Source: Clostridia bacterium (GTDB lineage: Bacteria > Bacillota > Clostridia > Oscillospirales > Acutalibacteraceae). From it: a stretch of DNA of 64,000 nt. A model generated the notes under the pieces. The model searched no databases. It was not told the DNA's origin and saw only the letters and a list, made by a program, of their open reading frames with translations. The position numbers were made by a program, and so were the translations under genes. Positions within the stretch are counted from its first letter, which is position 1. Each line of letters begins with the position of its first letter. The DNA lies in NCBI GenBank assembly GCA_017465505.1, contig JAFTWB010000009.1, positions 1 through 64,000 on the forward strand, given 5' to 3'. Positions 7,204 through 16,042 of the stretch are shown one piece after another.

Positions 7204-7917
7204 TTGAAAAGAATATATATACTTGTATTGATTTGTGTCTTTTGCGTTTCTGCCACAACTTTGGGATTAACAGGTACTTACAGCGTCAAAAGCACGTCTG
7301 CTTCTGTTAATACAACAGCAAGAGATTACCCTACAATCGTCATCGACAGTGGCCACGGAGGCTTGGACGGAGGAACTTCTTCTCAAGATGGGCTTCTGGA
7401 AAAAGATGTAAACCTGGACATTGCTCTGACACTTAATAAACTTTTGATTCAGAGCGGATATAATACGGTTATGATTCGAGAAACGGATGTTTCTGTTCAC
7501 GATAAAGAGGCTGAAACAACCAGAGAAAAGAAGGTTTCGGACATAAAAAACAGGGTAGAGGCGGCAAATTCAAAGAAAGACAACATCCTTATAAGCATTC
7601 ATCAGAATCATTTTACTGAAAGCAAATACCTCGGCACACAGGTTTTTTACTCCAAAAACCATCCGCACAGTCAGGTGATTGCAGAGAGCATTCGCACCGC
7701 AGTAACGACTTTGCTGCAACCCGACAACACAAGGAAGTGCAAAGAGTCTTCAAACATATATCTTTTGGATAATGCAACAGTACCTTCCGTAATTGTGGAG
7801 TGCGGATTTTTATCAAATCCCGATGAAGCTTATTTGCTTTCAAAAGAAGATTACAGAGATAAAATGGCCTATTGCATTTATCTCGGAATTTTAGAATACA
7901 TTTATCTTAATTATTAG
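7204..7917 (+). CDS. cwlD: N-acetylmuramoyl-L-alanine amidase CwlD (cortex maturation)
   Basis: A 237-residue Amidase_3 enzyme. Residues 2-22 are a signal/anchor segment (KRIYILVLICVFCVSATTLGL). The zinc ligands are visible as IDSGHGGLDGG (His), a downstream Glu in EKDVNLDIAL, SIHQNHF (His) and the catalytic Glu in VIVECGFLSN. CwlD with PdaA makes muramic-delta-lactam in spore cortex, the mark read by cortex-lytic enzymes such as CwlJ. Start TTG 7204 follows GGTGAT by four bases; upstream in-frame TTG 7192 and GTG 7195 are less likely. It lies 13 bp before radA. Confidence 0.85.
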   Translation: MKRIYILVLICVFCVSATTLGLTGTYSVKSTSASVNTTARDYPTIVIDSGHGGLDGGTSSQDGLLEKDVNLDIALTLNKLLIQSGYNTVMIRETDVSVHDKEAETTREKKVSDIKNRVEAANSKKDNILISIHQNHFTESKYLGTQVFYSKNHPHSQVIAESIRTAVTTLLQPDNTRKCKESSNIYLLDNATVPSVIVECGFLSNPDEAYLLSKEDYRDKMAYCIYLGILEYIYLNY

Positions 7918-7930
7918 GATGTGAAAAACT

Positions 7931-9295
7931 ATGGCAAAAGTTAAAAGTGTTTATATTTGCAGTGATTGCGGATATGAATCTCCAAAATGGTACGGCAAGT
8001 GTCCATCCTGTGGTGAGTGGAATACAATGAGCGAAGAGCTTGTTACAAAGCAATCTGCTACCGCAACAAAGACAGTTAAGTCTGTTTCTTCCTATAACAA
8101 TGCATTAAAAATCACAGAAATTTCCACCGAGGACGAACACAGATACAAAACAGGTGTAGCTGAGCTTGACAGAGTTCTGGGCGGCGGAATTGTAAAAGGA
8201 AGTCTGATTCTTCTGGGTGGTGACCCGGGCATTGGAAAATCCACCATTATGCTACAGATTTGTAAAAAGCTTTGTGAAGGTCTGAGAGTCCTTTATGTAT
8301 CGGGTGAGGAATCCAGCCGTCAGCTTAAGCTCAGAGCCAACAGGCTTTCTGTGGAAAGTGAAAACCTGCTTGTACTAACAGAAACTGACGCTGAGATTGT
8401 TGCAGAGGTTATACGCCAGCAAAAACCTGATTTAGTTATGATTGACTCAATACAGACTATGTGTCTTTCCGAGCTCAGCTCTTCAGCAGGCAGTATAACC
8501 CAGGTAAGAGAATGTACAAATCTCTTTATGAGAGTTTCCAAGAGCCTGGATATTCCTATGTTCATTGTAGGACACGTCAACAAAGAGGGTTCTATTGCAG
8601 GCCCAAAGGTTTTAGAGCATATCGTTGACGCAGTGCTTTACTTTGAAGGCGACAGACAAATGTCTTACAGAATATTGAGAGCTGTCAAAAACCGTTATGG
8701 CTCAACAAATGAAATTGGTGTATTTCAGATGACGGATAAAGGTCTGGAAGAGGTAGAAAATCCATCTTTAATGCTTCTCTCAGGCAGACCCAAAAACGTT
8801 TCTGGCACCTGCGTAGCTTGTACTATGGAAGGCACACGCCCCATTCTTGCAGAGGTTCAGGGGTTAGCATCTTCAACCTCTTTCGGAAATCCCCGACGTA
8901 TGTCAACAGGCTTTGACTTCAACAGACTTATGCTTATAATTGCAGTCCTTGAAAAACGTGCAGGTTACTATTTCAACGGCTCAGACACTTATATAAACGT
9001 TATCGGCGGTTTACGTCTTGACGAGCCTGCTACGGATTTGGCCGTTGCTATGGCACTTGTAAGCAGCCTTAAAGATAAACCCATAGCTGATAATGCTCTC
9101 GCTTTTGGTGAAATAGGACTTGCCGGCGAAATCAGAAGTGTTTCTCACGCACAGGAAAGAATCAACGAGGCTGTAAGGCTAGGCTTCAACAAAATCGTTG
9201 TTCCTTATCATAACCTTAAACGAATCACAACCAACACCGACGCAGAAATTATCGGAGTTAAAAATCTGCGTGAGGCATTTGAGGCGTTGACCTGA
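7931..9295 (+). CDS. radA: DNA repair protein RadA
   Basis: A 454-residue RadA. In order: a four-Cys zinc finger (CSDCGYESPKWYGKCPSCGEW, two CXXC pairs), a RecA-like ATPase with Walker A GDPGIGKST (about residue 98), the RadA signature region, and a C-terminal Lon-protease-like domain. RadA is a hexameric helicase acting in branch migration during recombination. The signature reads KNRYG instead of the usual KNRFG, a conservative change. Its stop overlaps the start of the next gene by one base (TGATG). Confidence 0.95.
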   Translation: MAKVKSVYICSDCGYESPKWYGKCPSCGEWNTMSEELVTKQSATATKTVKSVSSYNNALKITEISTEDEHRYKTGVAELDRVLGGGIVKGSLILLGGDPGIGKSTIMLQICKKLCEGLRVLYVSGEESSRQLKLRANRLSVESENLLVLTETDAEIVAEVIRQQKPDLVMIDSIQTMCLSELSSSAGSITQVRECTNLFMRVSKSLDIPMFIVGHVNKEGSIAGPKVLEHIVDAVLYFEGDRQMSYRILRAVKNRYGSTNEIGVFQMTDKGLEEVENPSLMLLSGRPKNVSGTCVACTMEGTRPILAEVQGLASSTSFGNPRRMSTGFDFNRLMLIIAVLEKRAGYYFNGSDTYINVIGGLRLDEPATDLAVAMALVSSLKDKPIADNALAFGEIGLAGEIRSVSHAQERINEAVRLGFNKIVVPYHNLKRITTNTDAEIIGVKNLREAFEALT

Positions 9296-9990
9296 TGGAG
9301 AGAAAAACACTACTGGTTTCACCGGCGGACAGTAATATATATAAATTTTTTGAAAGGCAATTTAATGTAATCGGCAGTGATTGTCTTGAAGATTTTATTT
9401 CTTTTGAAAGATATCACGCTGATATGCAGGCTTTAAAAATAAATGATAAACTGTTCGTAAATGCAAACTGCAAAGCTCTTATAAAGAGCCTTGGCAAACA
9501 TAATATAAGCTTTATAAATTGCAAAGGAATCGGCACAAAATACCCCGAAAATGTAGCTTTAAACGCTGCATTTATCGGCAATAAGCTTCTTTGCAAAGAA
9601 AGTGCTTTACATCCTCTTGTAAAGGAATACTGCAAAAATAAAAGCATAGAAATCATAAATGTAAATCAAGGCTATGCGAAATGCTCAACCCTGACAGTTG
9701 ACGAAAACTCTATAATAACCGACGATGAAAGCATTGCAAAAGCTTCCGTAAAAATAGGCATTGATGTACTAAAAATCGAAAAAGGCGACATATTTCTGGA
9801 CAGTAATAATTACGGCTTTATTGGCGGTGCCGGTGCAGTAATAGGGGACAAGGCATACTTTTTCGGTGATATATACTGTCATAGAAATGCAGATGAAATC
9901 AAGGCTTTTATGAAAAAAAGAAAAATAAATATAATATGCACAGGCACATATAAACTAACGGACATCGGCGGTGTTATTGTATTAGACTAA
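9295..9990 (+). CDS. DUF6873-like protein of unknown function, coupled to radA
   Basis: A 231-residue cytosolic protein with no signal peptide or membrane segment. It resembles the DUF6873 group said to have the GME (pentein, guanidine-modifying) fold: repeated short beta blocks such as YAKCSTLTVDENSIITDDESI and GFIGGAGAVIGDKAYFFGDI, and a late Cys-Thr-Gly (CTGTYKLTDIGG) where penteins carry their catalytic Cys. Whether it is an active enzyme cannot be told. Its ATG overlaps the radA stop by one base, so translation is coupled. It ends at a strong terminator. Confidence 0.6.
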   Translation: MERKTLLVSPADSNIYKFFERQFNVIGSDCLEDFISFERYHADMQALKINDKLFVNANCKALIKSLGKHNISFINCKGIGTKYPENVALNAAFIGNKLLCKESALHPLVKEYCKNKSIEIINVNQGYAKCSTLTVDENSIITDDESIAKASVKIGIDVLKIEKGDIFLDSNNYGFIGGAGAVIGDKAYFFGDIYCHRNADEIKAFMKKRKINIICTGTYKLTDIGGVIVLD

Positions 9991-9994
9991 CTTT

Positions 9995-10027
9995 AAACAG
10001 ACCCATTTTGCGGTCTGTTTATTTTTT
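9995..10027 (+). terminator. Terminator of the cwlD-radA-DUF6873 run
   Basis: AAACAGACC (9995-10003) pairs with GGTCTGTTT (10012-10020), loop CATTTTGC, followed by ATTTTTTT. Confidence 0.9.
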
Positions 10028-10073
10028 TCGAACAGGCACCGAACATATGTTTATAGGGGAGAAAACTAAAAAT

Positions 10074-10277
10074 TTATAACCCCAGAACATAATCAGCACT
10101 TGTTTTATAGATTTTGCAAAGCTTTATAAGCAAATGAATGGGAAGCTGATGAACGCCTGATTCGTACTTGGAATATTGTTCCTGACGGATATTTAAAATC
10201 ATTGCGATATCAGCCTGAGTATAGCCATTTGAGATACGCAGTTTTTTAAGCTTGATACAATAAGTTGGTTTGGTCAT
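10074..10277 (-). CDS. Small XRE/Cro-type helix-turn-helix regulator
   Basis: A 67-residue protein that is a single HTH_3 domain: KLKKLRISNGYTQADIAMIL, then NIRQEQYSKYESG, then a helix ending in SADYVLGL, the common XRE tail. It has no sensor domain. ATG 10277 is chosen because AGAGGT lies five bases upstream; the frame stays open further upstream without a ribosome-binding site. It stands alone between the DUF6873 terminator and the divergent Xer gene. Its target is unknown; the nearby perfect palindrome (10547-10576) is one candidate operator. Confidence 0.85.
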   Translation of the reverse strand: MTKPTYCIKLKKLRISNGYTQADIAMILNIRQEQYSKYESGVHQLPIHLLIKLCKIYKTSADYVLGL

Positions 10278-10484
10278 AAAACCTCTAAAATAATATGTAA
10301 GATTTGACATAAACCAATATGTCATTAAGTACATAAATATAGTAGCAAAGAAACCCTGATAAAATTGTAATAAAATGAAAGCAGATTTTATCAGAGTTTG
10401 TAATTAAGAAAACAAAAGAATACATTTTAAGCCACAATATAATTTATTAAGCAAATAAATCATAAAATACGATATAAAAAAAGA

Positions 10485-10508
10485 AAACCTGCAAAACAGG
10501 TGTTTTTA
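10485..10508. terminator. Weak terminator-like hairpin
   Basis: ACCTG and CAGGT flank a CAAAA loop, with an A-rich 5' side and GTTTTT on the 3' side. It could end transcription in either direction. It lies in the AT-rich 367-bp gap 10278-10644, which otherwise holds the palindrome and promoter listed below. Confidence 0.4.
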
Positions 10509-10546
10509 AAGAAAATATTACTATTTGTAGATTTTACCCTCCCCCG

Positions 10547-10576
10547 AATTACACAAAATATTCATTTTGTGTAATT
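10547..10576. other. Perfect 13-bp palindrome, dif-like or operator
   Basis: AATTACACAAAAT (10547-10559) and ATTTTGTGTAATT (10564-10576) are perfect inverted copies around ATTC. Read as 11-6-11 it is ATTACACAAAA-TATTCA-TTTTGTGTAAT, the geometry of Xer recombination sites. It lies 69 bp before the Xer gene start and upstream of its -10 box. No U-tract follows on either strand and no plus-strand gene ends there, so a terminator role is unlikely. Confidence 0.5.
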
Positions 10577-10608
10577 TTCTTAATAGGAATTATACCCCCT
10601 ATTTTATG

Positions 10609-10617
10609 TGTTATAAT
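10609..10617 (+). promoter_or_regulatory. Extended -10 promoter of the Xer gene
   Basis: TGT followed by TATAAT (10612-10617) is an extended -10 element. No good -35 box is visible 17 bases upstream. A GGAGGTG ribosome-binding site follows at 10630-10636. Confidence 0.6.
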
Positions 10618-10644
10618 AAGAAAAAAATCGGAGGTGTTTATTTT

Positions 10645-11616
10645 ATGGCTGTTAATTTTGCCGATGAAGCTCCTTATATAATAAAAGAATATCTGTTTTA
10701 TATGCAGACTATAAAAGTCCGTAGCGAAAACACTGTTGATGAATATTATCTGGATTTGCGAACATTCTTCCGATTTCTTAAAATGAAACGCAAGCTTACG
10801 GATTTACCTTTTGAAGAAATCGAAATTGATGATATTGATTTGGATTTTATTAAAACAGTTACTCTTATGGATGCTTACGAGTTTATGAATTATCTCTCCC
10901 GTGAACGAAACAACAACGCAAACAGTCGTTCACGCAAGTGCTCTGCTTTAAAGCAGTTTTTCAGTTATCTTACGGTAAAAAAGCATTATCTTGAATCTGA
11001 CCCTATGCGAGAACTTGAAGTTCCTAAGAAAAAGAAAACTTTGCCTAAATATCTTACACTCGAGCAATCCATAGAGCTCCTTAACGCAGTAGACGGGAAA
11101 TTCAAAGAACGTGATTATTGTATTCTGACACTGTTCCTTAACTGTGGACTACGTCTTGCAGAGCTTGTTGGCCTTAATATGAGCAGCATTAGAAGCAACA
11201 ACACTATGGTTGTTACAGGTAAAGGCAACAAAGAACGCATTGTATACCTTAACGAAGCCTGCATTTCGGCACTTAACGAATGGCGAAAGGTTCGCCCCAA
11301 TGAAGAACTTAAAGACAGAGATGCACTATTTGTAAGCAGTCATCACAAGAGATTAAGCCGTGAAATGGTTCAGAAGTTGGTTCAGAAATATCTTGAGAAA
11401 ATCGGTCTTGATTCTCAGGGGTATTCCTGCCATAAGCTCAGGCATACCGCCGCTACTCTTATGTATCAACACGGAGAGGTTGACATTCGTGTGCTTAAAG
11501 ATGTTCTCGGACACGAAAATCTGGGTACTACTCAGATTTACACTCACATCAGCTCATCTCAGCTGGAAAGCGCTTCAAAAAAGAATCCTCTTGCTAACAT
11601 CAAAAGCAAAAAATAA
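10645..11616 (+). CDS. xerC: Xer-type tyrosine recombinase
   Basis: A 323-residue tyrosine recombinase with an N-terminal SAM-like core-binding domain (about 10-115) and a C-terminal catalytic domain. The catalytic set is visible: Arg in NCGLRLAEL, Lys in TGKGNKER, His and Arg in HKLRHTAATL, His in VLGHENLGT and the Tyr nucleophile in TQIYTH. Length and the absence of an arm-binding domain fit a host Xer enzyme resolving chromosome dimers better than a phage integrase. XerC versus XerD cannot be decided from one gene. ATG 10645 has GGAGGTG eight bases upstream. It ends at a bidirectional terminator shared with lysA. Confidence 0.85.
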   Translation: MAVNFADEAPYIIKEYLFYMQTIKVRSENTVDEYYLDLRTFFRFLKMKRKLTDLPFEEIEIDDIDLDFIKTVTLMDAYEFMNYLSRERNNNANSRSRKCSALKQFFSYLTVKKHYLESDPMRELEVPKKKKTLPKYLTLEQSIELLNAVDGKFKERDYCILTLFLNCGLRLAELVGLNMSSIRSNNTMVVTGKGNKERIVYLNEACISALNEWRKVRPNEELKDRDALFVSSHHKRLSREMVQKLVQKYLEKIGLDSQGYSCHKLRHTAATLMYQHGEVDIRVLKDVLGHENLGTTQIYTHISSSQLESASKKNPLANIKSKK

Positions 11617-11631
11617 GTCCCCTACCCTATT

Positions 11632-11671
11632 AAAAAAGCGTACTGCATTTTCGCAGTACGCTTGATTTTTT
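11632..11671. terminator. Bidirectional terminator between xer and lysA
   Basis: AAGCGTACTGC (11636-11646) and GCAGTACGCTT (11653-11663) form a perfect 11-bp stem. A T-run follows on the plus strand and an A-run precedes it, giving a T-run for the minus strand too. It ends both the plus-strand xer and the minus-strand thrC-to-lysA run. Confidence 0.93.
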
Positions 11672-12965
11672 AAATATCGTTATTAAGAAGGTCGGTGTAG
11701 GATTCACGCTGAACCACAACTCTTGATCTGCCGTTTTTAACCATTACAATGGCAGGTCTTAAAATCCTGTTGTAGTTTGATGCCATTGAATAGTTGTAAG
11801 CACCTGTTGTAAGCACAGCAAGAATGTCGCCTCGTTTCGGGTCAGTAAGGTCAGCATTTTCTTTAAGAAGGTCGCCGCTTTCACAACATTTACCTGCAAC
11901 AGTTACCTTCTTAAGAACTGTACCTTCATTTTTAGAAGCGTTAAGAACAGTGTACTCAGCCTTATAGAGAGCGTAACGGATGTTATCGCACATACCGCCA
12001 TCAACAGAAACATAGGTCCTTACATCTTTGATTTCCTTGACATTGCCGATAGTGTAAAGTGTTGTACCTGCTTCACCTACAATTGAACGACCCGGCTCAA
12101 TGTGGAAAGAAGGCTCTTCAATACAGAGCTCCTGACAAGCTTCATAGAAAGCTTTTGCAACAGGTGCAAGGTACTCCTCAATTTCAAGAGGAGCGTCAGC
12201 CTCTGTATACTTTGCACCAAGACCGCCGCCAAGGTTAAATTCCTTGATGGAATAACCAAACTCATTCTTAACCTCAGCAATAAAAGTAAGCATTACTTTA
12301 ACTGCGTCAGCAAAAGGCTGGGTATCAAAAATCTGAGAGCCGATATGACAGTGCACCTGACAAAGAGTAAGATTAGAGCACTCAAGTGCAAGTCTTACCG
12401 CTTCTTTAGCCTCACCGTTTTCAAGAGCAAAGCCGAACTTTGAGTCAATTTGTCCTGTACGGATATAATCGTGAGTATGAGCGTCAATACCTGGCTTGAT
12501 TCTGAAGCCGATATTTACGTTTGAGTTCATCTCCTGAGCGATTTCGTTAAGCACCTCAAGCTCTGTCAGGTTATCAACAATAACTCTGCCTACACCGTAC
12601 TTAATCGCCATTCTCAGTTCCTGCTCGGTTTTGTTGTTGCCGTGAAAGAAAATCTTTTCAGCAGGAAAGCCTGCGTTTAAGGCAGTGTAAAGCTCGCCGC
12701 CTGAAACAACGTCTACTCCCATTCCCTCTTCTTTCATAATTCTGTAAATTTCAAGGCAGGAAAGTGCTTTACTGGCATAACAAGGAAAGCTTGCCTTAGA
12801 AAAGTTTTCACTGAAAAACTTTTTGTATCTTTTGCAGTTTTCACAAATCAGAGTTTCATTCATTACATATAAAGGGGTACCGTATTCCTTTGCAAGTTCA
12901 ACAGCGTCACAATCTTCAATAAAAAGATGGCCGTTATCCCCTATCCTTAAACCTTTAGTCAGCAC
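11670..12965 (-). CDS. lysA: Diaminopimelate decarboxylase
   Basis: A 431-residue fold-III PLP enzyme that makes L-lysine from meso-diaminopimelate. The PLP lysine is in CYASKALSCLE. Other marks are HCHIGSQIFD, the phosphate-binding GGGLGAKY, EPGRSIVGEAG, and the C-terminal CESGDLL whose Cys acts across the dimer. Length is normal. It is the last gene of the minus-strand run from thrC; its start overlaps the end of ysxC by 11 bp, so translation is probably coupled. Confidence 0.95.
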   Translation of the reverse strand: MLTKGLRIGDNGHLFIEDCDAVELAKEYGTPLYVMNETLICENCKRYKKFFSENFSKASFPCYASKALSCLEIYRIMKEEGMGVDVVSGGELYTALNAGFPAEKIFFHGNNKTEQELRMAIKYGVGRVIVDNLTELEVLNEIAQEMNSNVNIGFRIKPGIDAHTHDYIRTGQIDSKFGFALENGEAKEAVRLALECSNLTLCQVHCHIGSQIFDTQPFADAVKVMLTFIAEVKNEFGYSIKEFNLGGGLGAKYTEADAPLEIEEYLAPVAKAFYEACQELCIEEPSFHIEPGRSIVGEAGTTLYTIGNVKEIKDVRTYVSVDGGMCDNIRYALYKAEYTVLNASKNEGTVLKKVTVAGKCCESGDLLKENADLTDPKRGDILAVLTTGAYNYSMASNYNRILRPAIVMVKNGRSRVVVQRESYTDLLNNDI

Positions 12966-13551
12966 TTTTGCTTGCCTCCTCTACATATTTTTCAATAGCT
13001 TCTCTTATTTCTTCCGTTCCTTCTCCGTTAAGAGCAGAAAACGGGAAAAGCTCTGCTTCGCCATTAAGAAGCTCGTTATACATCTCAAGCTGTTTTGCTT
13101 GCTCAGTTTTATTAAGCTTGTCCTTTTTGGTCAGAACAATAATCATAGGCAAATCTGCGTCAATAAGGAAGTTAATCATATCAATATCCGCCTGGGTAGG
13201 CTTATGACGCATATCACAAATCTGAATAACTAACGCAAAATTTCTGTTATCAGCAAAGTATCCTTCCATCAAATCTGCCCAGCGTTGTTTCTCAGCGTGA
13301 GAAACCTTTGCATAACCATAACCCGGTAAGTCAACAAGATTAAAGGTATCGACATTAAAAAAGTTGATTGTTGCGGTTTTGCCCGGTGTAGCACTGACTC
13401 TTGCCAGGGCTTTTCGGTTAACAATTTTATTTATAAGGGAGGATTTACCTACATTAGATCTGCCGGAGAAAACAACCTCGGGCAAATCCGACTTTGGCAG
13501 CTGCTTTGCAGTACCGCAGGCCATAGTGAATTTTGCGTTATTTATATTCAT
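12955..13551 (-). CDS. ysxC: Ribosome biogenesis GTPase YsxC/EngB
   Basis: A 198-residue TRAFAC GTPase with G1 GRSNVGKSSLIN, G3 DLPGYGYAK and G4 TKKDKL, plus the short EngB C terminus. It acts late in 50S subunit assembly. It lies 15 bp after lon, and clpX-lon-ysxC is a widespread Firmicutes order. Confidence 0.95.
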   Translation of the reverse strand: MNINNAKFTMACGTAKQLPKSDLPEVVFSGRSNVGKSSLINKIVNRKALARVSATPGKTATINFFNVDTFNLVDLPGYGYAKVSHAEKQRWADLMEGYFADNRNFALVIQICDMRHKPTQADIDMINFLIDADLPMIIVLTKKDKLNKTEQAKQLEMYNELLNGEAELFPFSALNGEGTEEIREAIEKYVEEASKSAD

Positions 13552-13566
13552 AATAAATCACCTTAA

Positions 13567-15972
13567 TTATGATTTTGCTCTAATTGCCGACGATTTACTA
13601 CTGGTAGAAATGTCGGACTTTTTCTTTCTTTTAAGTTTTGCAGGCTCGTTTTCCGCTGCAACAGCTACTTTCAGAACCTCTTCTATACTCTGAACAGGTA
13701 TAAATTCGATATTTTCTTTTACCACTGAATCAATTTCTGCAAGGTCAGAATAGTTCTTTTCAGGAATAATAACTGTTTTTACACCGGATTTATAGGCCGC
13801 CATAGATTTTTCCTTAAGGCCACCAATAGGAAGAACTCTGCCTCTGAGAGTTATCTCGCCTGTCATTGCAACACTTTGCTTAACAGCCTTACCTGTCAAA
13901 GCGGAATAAAGAGCAGTTGCCATTGTAATACCTGCAGAAGGACCATCCTTAGGCACTGCACCTTCAGGAGCGTGAATGTGGATATCTTTATTCTTATAAA
14001 AATCCACATCTATCCCCTGCTCTTTAGCCATAGTTCTGATACAAGTAATAGCGGTTTTGGCAGATTCTTTCATAACATCGCCCAAAGAACCTGTCAGCTC
14101 GAGCTTACCGTTTCCATCATTAACTGCGATTTCGATAGGAAGAAGCTCACCACCAACACTTGTCCAGGCAAGTCCGTTTACAACACCAACAAGGTCTTTT
14201 TTCTCAACCGTATCCAGCTGGTATTTCTTAGGTCCTAAAAGAGCCTCAAGGTCATTTTTATCAACTTTAATCTTTTCTTCGCCATCTACAAGCCTAACCG
14301 CAGATTTACGCATAACCTTGGCTATAATTCGCTCTAAAGAACGAACACCGGCTTCCTTGACATAGGAGTCAATTATGGTGTAAAGTGCTGAATCGGCGAT
14401 TTTAAAGGTTTTTGCAGAGAGGCCGTTTTCAGCCATCTGCTTTTTAACCAAGTGCTTCTTGGCGATATGGAACTTTTCTTCTCTGGTATAGGAAGAAAGC
14501 TCGATAACATCCATTCTGTCCTTCAAGGGCTCCGGAATGGCGTGTATATCATTGGCTGTAGTAATAAACATAACCTTTGACAAATCATAAGGAATATCAA
14601 GGTAGTGGTCGTGAAATTCAAAGTTCTGCTCAGAATCAAGAACTTCCAGAAGTGCTGAAGTGGGGTCGCCTTTGTAATCGTTGGAAAGTTTGTCTATCTC
14701 GTCAAGAACAAGCAAGGGGTTTGAGCTCTTTGCACGTTTAATACCTGCTATAATTCTACCGGGCATTGAAGCAAGATATGTGCGTCTGTGACCACGGATT
14801 TCAGCTTCATCTTTAACACCGCCCAGTGAGATTCTGGCGGTATTTCTGCCAATTGCTTCACCTACAGATACAGCGATTGATGTCTTACCAACACCGGGAG
14901 GGCCTACCAAACAAATAATGTTGCCCTTACTGTCAGGATTCAGCTTGCGAACCGCCAGAGATTCGACAATCCTCTCCTTAACCTTTTCAAGTCCATAGTG
15001 GTTCTTGTCCAATGCTTTACGCACGTTATCAAGGTCAATGCTTTCTTCTGTGTATGTATTCCAGGGAAGTTCAAGGCAGGTATCAAGGTAGGTTTTGATA
15101 AGAGCAGCCTCCTGTGAACCGAATGGCATACGCTCCATTTTGGAACATTCCTTAAGAAGAATCTCCTCCACCTCAGCCTTTAAGCCAAGAGCCTTGATTT
15201 TTCCTCTGACATCATCGCTTTCAGCCTCGGGGTCATCAAAGTCTCCCAACTCCTCACGGATGGCTCTGAGCTCCTCACGAAGATACATCTCTCTCTGATT
15301 TTTGTCAATATTGGAACGTGTACGTTCGTTTATATCACGTTCAATCTCTAGAATAACAAGCTCATCGTTAATCATTTCAATGAGGTTTTCTATTCTCTGT
15401 ACAGGGTCTATACATTCAAGAACAGACTGCTTGTTTCTGTAATCAAGAACAATATTACTTGCAACAAAATCAGAAAGCTCACCTGCGTTTTTTGACATAC
15501 CTATTTTGAACATAATGTCAGCAGGAACTTTTGGGTTGAGATGTATATACTTCTCGAAAGAAGTTTTAAGAGAACGGACAAGTGCAAGCTCATTTAAGGA
15601 ATCTTCATTTTCAGGCTCTTCCACTTTCACTGCGTCCGCAATAAAGCCGCTTCTGGTTTCGGTAATATATTTGATTTCAGCACGATAGAGGCCTTCTAAA
15701 ATAACCCTTAAAGAACCGTCAGGTTGTTTAACCATCTGCACAACCTTTGACACAGTACCAATCTGATAAAGGTCAGCTGAAACGATAGCATTTTTAGAAG
15801 CGTCCTCCTGAGCGACAGCCATAACAAGCTGGTCTGAGGACATTGCCTTATTTATAGCAGCTATTGACTTTTTTCTCACAACATCAAAATGAAGAATCAT
15901 CTTTGGAAAAACCACAATACCTCTTAAGGGAAGCACGGGCAAGTCAATAATCATATTATCTAAGTTAGTCAT
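13567..15972 (-). CDS. lon: ATP-dependent protease Lon (LonA)
   Basis: An 801-residue LonA. It has the N-terminal substrate-recognition domain (about 10-200), a coiled coil, the AAA+ module with Walker A GPPGVGKTS and Walker B LLVLDEIDKL, and the C-terminal serine protease domain with the Ser in KDGPSAG and the Lys of the dyad in GGLKEKSMAAY. It degrades misfolded and regulatory proteins. The final 25 or so residues are basic and Ser-rich. It follows clpX after 70 bp that contain a hairpin. Confidence 0.97.
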   Translation of the reverse strand: MTNLDNMIIDLPVLPLRGIVVFPKMILHFDVVRKKSIAAINKAMSSDQLVMAVAQEDASKNAIVSADLYQIGTVSKVVQMVKQPDGSLRVILEGLYRAEIKYITETRSGFIADAVKVEEPENEDSLNELALVRSLKTSFEKYIHLNPKVPADIMFKIGMSKNAGELSDFVASNIVLDYRNKQSVLECIDPVQRIENLIEMINDELVILEIERDINERTRSNIDKNQREMYLREELRAIREELGDFDDPEAESDDVRGKIKALGLKAEVEEILLKECSKMERMPFGSQEAALIKTYLDTCLELPWNTYTEESIDLDNVRKALDKNHYGLEKVKERIVESLAVRKLNPDSKGNIICLVGPPGVGKTSIAVSVGEAIGRNTARISLGGVKDEAEIRGHRRTYLASMPGRIIAGIKRAKSSNPLLVLDEIDKLSNDYKGDPTSALLEVLDSEQNFEFHDHYLDIPYDLSKVMFITTANDIHAIPEPLKDRMDVIELSSYTREEKFHIAKKHLVKKQMAENGLSAKTFKIADSALYTIIDSYVKEAGVRSLERIIAKVMRKSAVRLVDGEEKIKVDKNDLEALLGPKKYQLDTVEKKDLVGVVNGLAWTSVGGELLPIEIAVNDGNGKLELTGSLGDVMKESAKTAITCIRTMAKEQGIDVDFYKNKDIHIHAPEGAVPKDGPSAGITMATALYSALTGKAVKQSVAMTGEITLRGRVLPIGGLKEKSMAAYKSGVKTVIIPEKNYSDLAEIDSVVKENIEFIPVQSIEEVLKVAVAAENEPAKLKRKKKSDISTSSKSSAIRAKS

Positions 15973-15992
15973 AATTTACCTCAAAAGAGTGT

Positions 15993-16020
15993 GGCTGTGC
16001 GAAAAAATTTACGCACAGCC
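15993..16020 (-). terminator. Hairpin between clpX and lon (possible partial terminator)
   Basis: GGCTGTGCG (15993-16001) and CGCACAGCC (16012-16020) form a perfect 9-bp stem. On the minus strand ACACTCTTTT follows, a poor U-tract, so partial termination or processing is more likely than a full stop. Confidence 0.5.
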
Positions 16021-16042
16021 CCGTTAAGTCAGGAAGTCAGTT

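Noticed and set aside
7032..7310. Small plus-strand gene between feoA and cwlD
   Set aside because: It overlaps feoA and the start of cwlD in another frame, has no ribosome-binding site and low-complexity composition.
10645..11616. Phage or ICE integrase
   Set aside because: Length, lack of an arm-binding domain, and absence of attachment repeats or phage genes around it favour a host Xer enzyme.
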